In this document: in pieces, positions 53,677 through 63,317 of the stretch
How the letters are laid out: each line of letters starts with the position of its first letter
Numbering within the stretch: position 1 is the stretch's first letter
DNA from: Dactylis glomerata
Taxonomy: Eukaryota > Streptophyta > Magnoliopsida > Poales > Poaceae
Direction: 5' to 3'
Length of the DNA stretch: 64,000 bases
NCBI GenBank assembly: GCA_007115705.1
Contig: QXEO01001808.1
Location: 248,001-312,000, forward strand
The notes under the pieces: generated by a model
What the model saw: only the letters and a program-made list of their open reading frames with translations
What the model was told of the DNA's origin: nothing
The model's database searches: none
Made by a program: the position numbers and the translations under genes

Positions 53677-54077
53677 GATGTATTGATAGGTGGTGCCTTA
53701 TTTGACATGCAAGTGGCATATTTGACTATGAAACATTACATACAAACCTGTGTCTCAATGGGGAATCAGTTGGTGCTGGTGATAGTTCGTCAGCGACTCG
53801 ATCTCGAACCGTGTTTCGTCCATACGACCATACGCGGGCGGGGCTGGCAGACGGGTGGCTTCCTCCGGCGTGGATCGCTGTTTAAGCCATGCGAGGGGGT
53901 GTGTCATGCGCTGCGATCGCCGGCTGTCACCATGGCGCCGGCGAGCGGAAGGGAGAGATAAGTACGGCGACTCCGAACGGCCATGCCTCCTGGAGATTTC
54001 ATCGGCATGAAGTGTGCAAACATAACCAGGCTCGCGGTGTAGGTCTGTGTTATTTGTACCTAATGATCATAGTGGAG
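53677..54077. other. Flank of the second Copia, unassigned
   Basis: It starts with a near-repeat of the left Copia flank (TTTAGATGTATTGATAGGTGG versus 41,535-41,556). The rest holds a GC-rich stretch of unknown origin (53,810-53,960). Confidence 0.5.
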
Positions 54078-54344
54078 AGTATCATAAAGTAGTATCATGC
54101 ATATGATATTTATGTATAATACTATATTTATAATACATGATATTATAAAGTAGTATCATATATTTATCGTATTTATTGTTTTGTAGTATCTTAATACAAA
54201 TGTGTGTACACGATTTACTTAAGATTAATGTTTTTCGTAATATGCGCTATGATATAGTATCTATCTATATGATACTCTAATCTTCTCTTTCTTCATTAAT
54301 TAACTGTCACATCAGCATTTTTATAAATCTAGTTTATATGATAC
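54078..54344. mobile_element. AT-rich MITE candidate
   Basis: The segment is bounded by AGTATCATAAAG at the left and TTTATATGATACT at the right, with several internal GTAGTATCAT / ATGATACT repeats. No target duplication was verified and the superfamily is unassigned. Confidence 0.45.
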
Positions 54345-54347
54345 TAA

Positions 54348-55441
54348 GGGTGTGTTTGGTAGGCTGGGTCATATGAGAATTACTATCTCTGCTCATACAA
54401 GTTGACCTCATACAAGCTGAGCTGAGATTTTTGTATGTGTTTGGTAGCTCGTGTTGATTGAGATATGCTACATCCATCCGTTGTTTGGTAGGTTGTATGC
54501 GTTGAGAGAGGCTGAGAAGGTCTAAAATTTGCATAAAGACACCTGGCTACAAAATTAAAAAGCAATCTGGTCCCTATATATGAAATAGAAATCAATCCGG
54601 TCCCTGTAAACAGAAAAAAAAGGCAATCAGGACCCTGTAAAAAACCCAATCGGGTCCCTGGCCGGCAAGCACGCACACGCCGGCGAGAGGAGCTCGAGTC
54701 AGGGTGCTCCGGTGAGAAAGCACGACGCAGAGGACTTGGGGCGGAGGAGCATGGCCGGAGACGACTTGGGGCGGAGGAGCTTGGCCGGTGACGACTTGGG
54801 GCGGAGGAGCATGGGGCTGCCGAGATCGGGGGGAGGAGAATGGGTCTGCTGAGATCGGAGCGGATGACCTCCGGCCAGAGGAGCTCGGCTGGAGACGACT
54901 CCTGTCGGGCCAGAGACGACCTCCGGGCGGAGGAGCTCAGCCGGGGACGCGTTTGGGCCAGGGACGCGTTTGGGCGGAGACGACTCCTATCGGGCCAGAG
55001 ATGACCACCGTGGCGGCGCGAGGAGCAACGTCAGCGGCGCGAGGAGGAGCGCCGTGAGCTGGACGGTGCAAGGAGGAGCTCCGGCGGCGCTGGGCGGCGC
55101 GAGGTGAGGGCAAGAGCTGGCGGCGCTGTGCGGCGAGCGCTGGCGGCGCTAGGCAGGCGCAGAGGAGCGGATTGCGTTCGGGGGGAATGGGGGTTGGGGG
55201 CGGTGACCCCTGTCGGGCCAGTCGCGTGGGCCCCGCGAGGAGGTGGGAATTTCGGGCGAGGCGAGCCCTGCCGAGTAGCGAAGCTCGATCTGAGCTTCTC
55301 TACCGGGCAGGGCCGAGAGTCTCTTTTCGTATGAAGTGGGCAGTGCTCAGGTGGGAAAACCGACCTACCAAACACCTAAATTTCTAGAAATCTCGGTTGG
55401 GATGAGAATATCTGAGTAGACCCAGGCTACCAAACACACCC
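54348..55441. mobile_element. PIF/Harbinger-type non-autonomous element (1.09 kb)
   Basis: The inverted ends GGGTGTGTTTGGTAG(G/C)CTGGGTC match over about 23 bases. The 3-bp target duplication TAA (54,345-54,347 and 55,442-55,444) fits PIF/Harbinger. The interior changes from AT-rich to strongly GC-rich at about 54,660 and carries a 30-bp minisatellite. Frames inside the GC-rich part show no transposase or Myb-like protein. The element may have captured host GC-rich sequence. Confidence 0.85.
54733..54825. repeat. 30-bp minisatellite, three copies
   Basis: Three direct copies of GACTTGGGGCGGAGGAGC(A/T)TGGCCGG occur in tandem. Related GGGCGGAG(A/G)(C/A)GA words continue to about 54,990. Confidence 0.8.
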
Positions 55442-55444
55442 TAA

Positions 55445-56020
55445 CTATAACACTAGCACTATAGCTAGCCTAAGAAAGCCCATGGACACAAGTGTGGCCT
55501 TGTTAAATTAGGTGGATATGATGTGAACGATCGGTTCAATGGCATTCTAGACTCTGCATACTGACGAGACCCTGATAGCGATCAACCCATACATGCGAAT
55601 GCCCTGTCGCCCTGACATACAAAGTGGACTGGACATACATATATCCCATTGTCCTAGTTCCAGCTCGTATTCTTTATTTTTGTATACATGTATTTCCAGG
55701 TAGCAATAGCACACACAGTTTGATGATCAGACAACCTCCATTAACGACGACACACAAACAGATGCTAGGACTGGTACAAATTGGACTGCAGGAAGAACAG
55801 TTTGGTAAGATTATATATCATTTCAGTTGCCGCCTTGCCGGTCTCCGCTCCTCCAGGTAGTACTATTCTACCACTACCATCGCTGCAGTGGAAAATGATG
55901 ATTACGCTACACACATCGTCGCAAATCAGCTTCTCCACCTACCAGTCGGAGGAGTGGTACTGCCAATAAGCTGGAACGTGCTCTGGTACTCGGTTAGTGT
56001 TTTCCCAGGCTTGAGAGGCA
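55445..56020. pseudogene. Diverged duplicate, nothing coding recognised
   Basis: The segment around 55,540-55,590 (CATTCTAGACTCTGCATACTGACGAGACC) matches 61,310-61,345, so it belongs to the same duplicated block family as the end of the window. No intact frame is present. Confidence 0.4.
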
Positions 56021-56620
56021 AGCTGCTAGAGTTCAGCTTCAATCGGCATTGAGCTGCTCTCTTCCATATGTCCTACCGTACTCTCGTGGTTGTTCCAGGG
56101 AGGAGGTATGACCATGCTAAGAAATAAGGGGCTCCTCCATGGGAAAATCGGAGGCCTTGCAAGCTTGGCAGCAGAAGGAATGTAATGACCACAGCCTGTG
56201 ATATCAGAACAAGTCATCCAAAATAGAGGTGCAGCCATGATGTGGCAGCTGAGGCAAGAGGATGGAGCACCTGAACCGCATGGTTCTCTAGCTTTTCCCG
56301 TCAATTTCCTAAGATGCCTCCTATTCTTATGTACGTAAGACACAACGTACAACCATGTGGTTCTTAGTTACAATGTTCTTCTTCCACTATTTTAGCTTCT
56401 CATTTCTTGCACACATCTGTCGCTAGACAATTTTCTTTTCCCCTTGCTTATTATTATCACTATTTATGTGGTTTGAAGAGTGAACTTCACTTAAATATGG
56501 GTGGCATAGACAGACGAGAAAGGATGCATTCGTTTGGGAGTAGCTCGAGACTCATAGATGTGTAATGAAAGGCTTATTGATGCATTTCTTTTCGCCATTA
56601 GTACTCCTACATTGGTCAGT
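56020..56620. pseudogene. Duplicated block copy D
   Basis: It is paralogous to 57,380-58,500 (copy E). Shared words include AGAAATAAGGGGCTCCTC and GATGCCTCCTATTCTTATGTA; the latter is also in units 1-3. On the minus strand both copies keep a short shared frame (CQ(A/D)CKAS(D/N)FP(M/I)EEPLIS). Stops break it in this copy. The protein is unrecognised. Confidence 0.45.
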
Positions 56621-57370
56621 ATGAGCAAAGCATGTGTAAAATAGCATCCTACCATTATTAACAAATATTTATTAGGTGTACTTTGTATGGTATCCTCTTG
56701 TATTGTAAATTTGTACTACATGTTGTTGATCCATTGTGACGTGGTTGGTGATGTACATAAATAGACGCTATACATTTAACCGAAAAAACTCTCCTTGATA
56801 TTTGTTGCAGGCTTGTCTCTCACCATGATTAATTTGCAAACTCCTTATCTTGGTCACTTTATTGTCCTTGTTCTATCTCGTAGTTTTCTTTTTTATATAC
56901 ATGTATTCCAAGTATGACATGACGCAAGTTGCCGCCCTGTATGACGTCGTCCGGCACGGCCATGCGGGTGTCGTAGATCTCCTTATGATGGATGCCCCCA
57001 TCTATCCTCCATAGCAACCGAGGACGGCACCTCACCGCTAAGAAATGTCATGTAGTTTCACAACAAAAAGCCCATTTGGAGCTTTCTTACAATAGTTCAT
57101 TTGGCACTTGGGTGATTCATCATGACGGCGTATGAGTCGATGCACATCCACGAAGAAACAATTAATGGTACGAGGAAGGAAACGCTTGTTATCATGCTAT
57201 ATCTCGGTCTGGAAGAAAAGATAAGGCGCGATAATGATGGATCACATTCCGATCTTCGGCTTCTTGGTGCATTTCTAGGTCCGGAACAGAAGTGGATAGA
57301 ACATGTGGATTTGTAGTGAGCTTATATCCTAAGGAATATTTACACTGAGGAGAGTGGCAAGTACCCATGC
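56620..57370. other. Unassigned sequence
   Basis: Only weak similarity between 57,035-57,140 and 58,550-58,700 (GTAGTTTCA(C/T)AA(C/T)AAA) is seen. No gene or element is identified. Confidence 0.4.
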
Positions 57371-57379
57371 ATGTGTGCA

Positions 57380-58500
57380 GATACTCTCTTAGTGTTTTCT
57401 CAGGTTTGAGAGGCAAGCTGATAGATATCAGCTTCATTCCATCCATCTTTCCTACCAAACTGGCTGTCCCAGAGAGGTTATCACCATGTTGAGAAATAAG
57501 GGGCTCCTCGATAGGAAAATTGGAGGCCTTGCAATCTTGGCACCAGAAGGAATTTTTTTTAAACAGACGCAAAAGCCTTGCCTCATCCATTAATGAAGTA
57601 GAAGGAGTCGCTCAGTAAACTTATGGAAAACCAGGCAAAAACCATTACAAATACTCCCACGCAAGCGAACTACACTCGAACTAAAGAGCAACAAGACCAC
57701 AAAGGTGGACTGACAAACCACCCAATTTAGAGCCACGACAACCCCCTAACACTAGGATCGCAACATTGCCAAGAACCCAATCGGCACAAACAAGCCCATG
57801 CTTACATCCAAGAAAGCTGAATCAAGAAATCACCCGTGCCTCCCCAATAATGTCACCCTTCTTGCCTTCGCACTTGCTAGATTTCTTACGGATTCTAGAT
57901 TGAGAGTGAGCGCCATCCTTATTGCATTTATCCCTTGATGCCTTCTCTTTCCATAGACCATTCTCCTTTAAGAGACATCCTGTGTCTCGTCAATGTAGAA
58001 CGAATGTGATGACCACAACAGACAATCTCAAACTGGGTTCTCCAAAATAGGGGTGTAAGCCTGATGTGGTAGTTGTGTCAAGAGGCGGGAGCAAATGAAC
58101 CGTATAAATTTCCCACATCACCTGCCATTTTTATGTAAGATACATTGTAAAACTATGTGGTTGCTAGTTACAATATTGCTCTTCTCCTCTGTTTTAGCTT
58201 CACGTTTCTTAGACACATCTGCCACTTCTATGCGAGACCATTTATCTTCTCCTTGCTTTATATTGGTGTTATCACTTCACTATTATATATGGTCTGGTGA
58301 AGATATGTAGTACTCCATAGCGAACTTCACTGAAATATGGGGGTATAAAAAGAAAGAGAAAACATGCATTCATTGGGGAGTAGCTAGAGACTCATAAGTG
58401 TGCAATGAAAAGTAATTGGGGATTAGCTAGAGACTCATATATGTGCAATGAAAAGTATATGGATGCATTTTTTATGTCGTTAGTACCTTTATGATTTTTA
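57380..58500. pseudogene. Duplicated block copy E, interrupted by a retroposon
   Basis: It aligns with copy D on both sides of the insertion at 57,553-57,996. A minus-strand frame (57,192-57,590) reads through WCQDCKASNFPIEEPLISQHG and ISLPLKPEKTLREYL, the latter also present in frame in copy D (LPLKPGKTLTEY). The right half repeats the GGTATAAAAAG and GCATTCATTG block of units 1-3. No recognised domain. Confidence 0.45.
57553..57996 (-). mobile_element. Truncated non-LTR retroposon, minus orientation
   Basis: It starts with eight T on the plus strand (a poly-A tail on the minus strand). The 8-bp duplication AGAA(G/C)GAA is at 57,545-57,552 and 57,997-58,004. Copy D keeps the uninterrupted site (GCAGAAGGAATGTAATGACC at about 56,172). 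The minus-strand interior has a lysine-rich frame fragment (EKASRDKCNKDG...SSKCEGKKGD) that ends in a stop, then ~250 bases of untranslated sequence. It is probably a 5'-truncated LINE with part of ORF1 or a chimeric retroposon. Confidence 0.75.
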
Positions 58501-59180
58501 GATATTTTATCTTATGTTTTCAAATGACATATCTGTTACTACTACCGATGCCACGAAGTGCCGGGTAGTTTCATAATAAAGCAAAAATATGTCGGTCCTC
58601 AGGGAGATACGTACATTAGTTAACTATATAACTAACTAACAGCTGGACAAATTATTTGCCAAGAAAAATCTGGCTGGTCAATTTCTAATTACGGCGTGTG
58701 CGTCGGTGCACAAAGCCGGCAACATGTGATGACACTGCAGGAAACAAGAGACACGAATGGTGGAGAGGAAATTCCGTATATGACACTAGAACAAAATATG
58801 ATTACTATTTGATCCTAAAATAGTTTCTTTAGTTGCTCTAAAAAAGAAAAAGTTACTTCCCTATTCGACAGTAGGCCAAAATTTCTTTCTTAATATGACA
58901 TTCCGGTACTATTTAAACACTTAAGTGTTAAGTAGGGACGTGAAAAGAACTTTGTCAAATCATACTACATGAAAAAGTATTGGACAATATCCGTGGAACC
59001 TCACCACTAGTGGCCAGTACAAGGCTTAATCCGCATACAAGGCACAAATATTCGGTGTAACATCTAATCCTAGTAGATAGATGGTATGGAAGATCTGGGC
59101 TCTCCCTCCCCTCCTCCTCCCCCTCCCCCAAAGTACTCACATGGCTAGACATCCAAAATAGACTTTGGATGACTTACCAT
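58500..59180. other. Unassigned sequence with duplicate fragments
   Basis: The segment 58,640-58,720 (GGACAAATTATTTGCCAAGAAAAATC...GTGTGCGTCGGTGCACAAA) matches 61,530-61,610. Otherwise no gene or element is seen. Confidence 0.4.
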
Positions 59181-59189
59181 CTAGATAAG

Positions 59190-59670
59190 AGAGGCTAGAC
59201 CAATTGTGGAGTTTGCCCTTTTTACAAGAAGGTGCCGGAATTAGTTGTGCAACTTTTTGTTCATTGTAGATACAGCTCTCGGCTTTGGGGCATAGTCAAG
59301 AATTGGCTTGGGCTACAATACATAGACCTCAACATATGGCCGGCGCAATCAATCTTCACTTGGTGGGCTTGCATGACAAGGTGAAAAGATCTAGCCTCCC
59401 TCACCCTTCTCAATTCTCATCTCTTAGGAATATTAAATGAGCGCAATGCACGAGTTATCAACAACAAACAATGCACCATCTTCCTTTCTTCTAGCAAAGA
59501 TCAAACAAGAGGCCAAATTTCGAGTCATCATGGATGCACAGAGAATGAGTAATTTAATGACGGGAGAGTAGCATTTTTGTTGTAGTATTGCACTTTTACT
59601 TTCTTGTTTAAAAAACTCTCTCTTAATTAATAGATCGGGGCCATGTTTGAAAAAATAAAAAAATTGCGCC
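59190..59670 (+). pseudogene. LINE 3' fragment (zf-RVT region)
   Basis: A plus-strand frame reads TNCGVCPFYKKVPE...QLFVHCRYSSRLWG...NWLGLQYIDLNIW...FTWWACMT, the zinc-binding C-terminus of a plant LINE ORF2 without RNase H. After one or more frameshifts it continues ILNERNARVINN and ends in MDAQRMSNLMTGE followed by a stop. An A-rich run (AAAAAATAAAAAAATTG) near 59,657 may be the tail. Heavily decayed. Confidence 0.7.
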
Positions 59671-60170
59671 TGATGCCATACGTGACCAGCAAATTATAGA
59701 CAAAAGTTGCTGTAATGTGAACACATTGGTGTGTGAAGTTTACTTATACTTTATAGTCTGTAATCATTTTAACGTCTACATATTAGTCATGTCACGAACA
59801 ATTCAGTATATTGCGTGTTCACACATTTCACATCTAAACCAATCGAAGAACCTACTTGCGAGAAACAATGGCTTGAAAGATGTTGGATACAGGAGCCAAC
59901 CGATCTCGTCATCATCCCCTTTCACCATCCACGCCCGGTCTCGTTCCTTACACAGCACACACAGGCGCTGTGTTGAGAGTTGAGTGGCTCTTGTTAGACA
60001 CCATTGATCCTAGTCGTCGTCGAAGTTGAGCGCTCCAAGCCTAACCGGTACCGCGGGACCTTGCAGCTCGTGACGTGCTCCCCTCATGAATTGCACCCGA
60101 CGAAATGACAAGAGTCAAAGTTAATATTGCAAAAACCTAGATCACAATAGATTTGGTGCCTGGAACCTCG
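59671..60170. other. Unassigned sequence
   Basis: An 88-codon frame at 59,717-59,983 has no recognised domain and is probably fortuitous. No repeat or element is identified. Confidence 0.4.
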
Positions 60171-60580
60171 ATGTTAGACTGTAAAACTATGTGGTTTGTA
60201 GTTACAATGTATTTCTTCCTATGTTTTAGCTTCTCGCTTATTGTACTCATCTGCTAGTACTTGTTTTGTAGATAGTTTTCTCTTTTCCTTAATTGATATT
60301 GTTGTTACAACTTCAGTGCAATATATGGTTAAACAAAGATATGTAGCACTACATATACGTAGTGAAGTTCACTGAAATATGGGTGGTATAAAAATACGAG
60401 AACATATGAATTAACTAAGAAGTGGCTAGAGAATCATATGTGTGTAATGAAAGGTCTATTGATGCATTTATTTTCATCGTTACGACTTCTACGATTGATA
60501 ACATAAGCAGATCATGTGCAAAGTAGCACCATGCCATTACTATGTATGATATCCTCTAGTAATTTACATTTGCACTGCAT
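60170..60580 (+). pseudogene. Duplicated block copy F
   Basis: It is similar to the right halves of copies D and E (AAACTATGTGGTTTGTAGTTACAATG, GGGTGGTATAAAAATACGAG, AATGAAAGGTCTATTGATGCATTT). No coding capacity is retained. Confidence 0.5.
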
Positions 60581-60715
60581 GGTACTTGAGGAAGTAGTAG
60601 TCTAACAGATATGTCGTTTGTAAAGAAGCTAAAGTGGCTAAGAACCATGGAGTTATATGGTATGTGCTATATATGAATAGGAGGCATTGCGGAAAATTGA
60701 TGGGGAAAAGCAAGA
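60580..60715 (-). repeat. Inverted copy of the duplicated block
   Basis: The reverse complement (CAATGCCTCCTATTCATATA and ATGGTTCTTAGCCACTTTAGC) aligns with unit 3 at about 39,675-39,790. This is the only clear copy in inverse orientation. Confidence 0.55.
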
Positions 60716-60734
60716 GAACTATATTGTTTGCTAT

Positions 60735-60870
60735 GGTTGTAGAAGATAGTTTTAGGAAGATATGTAGTATGCATCAAACACCGAAACATGTGGTGGTATA
60801 AAGGGAGGAGAAAAAATGCATTCATTGTTGATGGAGTAGCTAGAGCACTTCTATATTATGTACATAAAGA
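60735..60870 (+). pseudogene. Duplicated block copy G (short)
   Basis: GTGGTGGTATAAAGGGAGGAG and GCATTCATTGTTGATGGAGTAGC match the TATA-like block of unit 3. It lies head-to-head with the inverted copy just upstream. Confidence 0.5.
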
Positions 60871-61754
60871 GAAGGGCAAAAACTTGAAACCGCATTGAAC
60901 TCTGCACTAATGGACGCGCGGATAGATATTTACTTGATCTCTGTTGCAAAACTTGTTTACCCCTCGTCTCTGAACAAGGTTTTTTCTTCTGAGATACGAA
61001 TATGGTTAACATGCAAGGGTCAAAGTCAGTCATGGCCTTTGTGATGCCAACATTTCAGAACAAGGTTGTTGCCAACTTTTTATGTGCTGATGAACGCTGG
61101 AAACATTGTTTGGATGCGTTGATAGGCGATAGCTAGTTCATGATAGACACCTGGCGGTCATCGGTATGAAGTCGGACAAACCAAACCAGACCTTCCGGTG
61201 TTCTTTGGGCCTCTTGGGCAGTAGCATAGTCTGGCCTGGCTACCGTGGATGGAGACTGACGGGCGATTCGGTTGGCGGGCTGCTGACGGGAATGCTTCAA
61301 CGGCAACGGTGTTCTAGACTCCGCAGACCAGACGGCCTGACACGCCCGATTGTCTTCTATACCCGTATTTCCTAGTACTACTGCTGCAGGTATGTATAGG
61401 TCGATGACCAGACTCTTTCAGCAGGAAAGAACCAGCACATACTGCCAAAGGCACGGTCAAATGAAACTTCTTCGTTTGAGTTACCCTTTTGTTAACTAGC
61501 TAATTAACTATTAACTAATTAACCAGGCCAGATGGACGAACTATTTGCCAAAAAAAAAGGCTGGACGATCAATTTATATAATCATGGCGTTTGCGTCGGT
61601 GCACAAACACAGCGACATCAGCAGGTGAAAGCATCGCATGAAAAGAGGGGAATGAAATACCTCAGCTCAGCTGGGATATCTATTCTTCCTGGAAAATATA
61701 TGGGGAGCAGCAGCTGGCGTAGATAGATCCTCTTCCAGCCTTCGGTTGTTGGTG
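60871..61754. other. Unassigned sequence with duplicate fragments
   Basis: Parts match other places: 61,085-61,130 resembles 41,520-41,560 and 61,310-61,345 resembles 55,540-55,590. No complete gene is recognised. Confidence 0.4.
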
Positions 61755-61774
61755 TAATTCCGGTGTTTAGACTT

Positions 61775-62541
61775 TTATTTGACAATCAATACCACATATA
61801 TTTATAAGAGTAAAGTCTAAAAGAAATAAGCAAATCTTCAAGGTCTTCAAACTCTTTCTTCTTCCATAACATAATCTTGTATTTTTTAGAAGGCAGCCGA
61901 ATAAAACCGAACCATAAACCTGTAAATACCAATGAAGGTTCTCCTATAATTTTAATTTGAGCCGCAATACCAAGGCTACGTGCACGCGCGCAGCCATTAA
62001 AGTAGTCAAGCAACATCGGCAAGAGTACCAACATCAGCATGTCAGGGCAAAATAACCGAACAACTTGATCGATGTCGCTGGGGAGTCGAGAGTACGAATC
62101 ACCATTGTCGAGGACGTAGCAGCCGGGAAAATTATTGCAAGGATAATACTCCTCGCGGCGACCATAAGAAAAGATCCAAGATCGATCTGGCGAAGCAAGA
62201 TTCGAAGAACCATACCTACAGAACTTTAATCTTCCAACACTGCCATTAACATCGGGACGAAGATCTCGTCGTCGAAGGAAAAAAACAAAGATCAATTATT
62301 GTAGACGATATCATCTCCATTGATATGGAGACCAATAGAAGATGGCTATCGAATTCTAACTTAATTTACTAGAAAACTACTTTTACTAAAACCTCCACAC
62401 ATAGATTATGTTCCCCACCCCTCCTTACGCCGGCGAGGCCGGTCAGAGGAGGGAAAACCAATTTATGGTGGAGTAGAAGGTAGAGGCGGCGGGGCTGTTT
62501 TCTTTGGAGCGGCGGCTGGGGCGGAAAACCAGCGACAGGTT
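61775..62541 (-). mobile_element. 767-bp retrocopy-like insertion flanked by 20-bp repeats
   Basis: The segment is bounded by TAATTCCGGTGTT(T/C)AGACTT at 61,755-61,774 and 62,542-62,561, which differ at one base. On the minus strand it begins GC-rich like a 5' UTR or CpG-rich leader and ends in CAAATAAA just before the repeat, which would fit a short A-rich tail. A direct repeat of 20 bases with a minus-strand A-rich end fits target-primed insertion (retrocopy, SINE or truncated LINE). The source is unknown, and other explanations for the direct repeat are possible. Confidence 0.5.
61786..62295 (-). CDS. Open frame inside the retrocopy-like segment (169 aa)
   Basis: This is the longest frame in the last 8 kb without an obvious transposon origin. 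It opens MIFVFFLRRRDLRPDVNG, has an aromatic and charged central part (SWIFSYGRREEYYPCNNFPGCYVLDNGD) and a hydrophobic stretch MLMLVLLPMLLDYF around residues 90-105, and ends with a lysine/tyrosine-rich tail. No domain is recognised. The in-frame sequence upstream of the Met includes untranslated-looking DNA. It could be a chance frame. Confidence 0.3.
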   Translation of the reverse strand: MIFVFFLRRRDLRPDVNGSVGRLKFCRYGSSNLASPDRSWIFSYGRREEYYPCNNFPGCYVLDNGDSYSRLPSDIDQVVRLFCPDMLMLVLLPMLLDYFNGCARARSLGIAAQIKIIGEPSLVFTGLWFGFIRLPSKKYKIMLWKKKEFEDLEDLLISFRLYSYKYMWY

Positions 62542-62561
62542 TAATTCCGGTGTTCAGACTT

Positions 62562-62950
62562 GGGAAAACAGCCGAACAGAACACGTGGATGTACGTACAT
62601 GGCCAGCTAACATAGATCGATCGGTGCGGTGTGGAGGAAAAGATGGCCGCATGTCGGTTGTCACCTTTCTGCTGCAACGTGCAACCCAGCCCATTTCCGC
62701 GTTCGTTTGTTCGGTGGCAGGCGGTGACGTCCATGGTGGCCTGGCCAAACCAGCTTTCATCTCCACGTTGAGCCTACATATGCGTGCACACTGGCCACTT
62801 TCTTTTCTGAAAAATAAACTGCTTGTACTACTAGCTAGGTTTTTAATTTATTCCTCCGCACGTGAGATAGCCAGATGCTTCCTTTCCATTTCTAGGCCAG
62901 GATTTAAGCCCGCCACCGACCTTCCCTTTGGACACAAAATGTAAACATTA
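62562..62950. other. Unassigned sequence
   Basis: The 146-codon plus-strand frame (62,504-62,944) crosses the retrocopy boundary and has no recognised domain, so I regard it as fortuitous. Confidence 0.4.
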
Positions 62951-62951
62951 C

Positions 62952-63062
62952 TACTCCCTCTGACAACTATTACTTATCATAATACAGATGCATCTAAATA
63001 TTAAAATATTTTTAGATACATTCATATTAATTAGTACAAGTAATAGTGGCCGGCTCAAGTAG
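62952..63062. mobile_element. Stowaway-like MITE, degenerate
   Basis: It starts TACTCCCTCTGACAACTATTACTT, close to the CTCCCTCCGT terminus of grass Stowaway elements, and pairs partly with AAGTAATAGT near 63,040. The core has TCTAAATATTAAAATATTTTTAGA, a near-perfect palindrome. The right terminus is eroded. Confidence 0.6.
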
Positions 63063-63317
63063 TTTGTTAAGTTAAGACATGCTGGCTTGATATGTTTGAA
63101 AGGCTCTAGAACATCGTTGGATGTCTGTCAAAATTATATTAGCATGTCCATGTGTCTCGTTTTAACCATTTTAACAATTTTTAGCGGTAGACTGATTCTA
63201 TCAATAGCAACTTATTTTTAAACAGAGATAATTCACTTTTCGTTGGGGGCTTAACAAAGATAAAAATAAAGTTCACTAAGCACAACAATAACAGGAGGCA
63301 TGAAAGTGAAAAGCGAG
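63063..63317. other. Unassigned AT-rich sequence
   Basis: No gene, repeat or terminal motif is seen. Confidence 0.5.

Noticed and set aside
62504..62944. 146-codon plus-strand frame
   Set aside because: It crosses the boundary of the retrocopy-like insertion and has no recognised domain, so it cannot be an ancestral gene.
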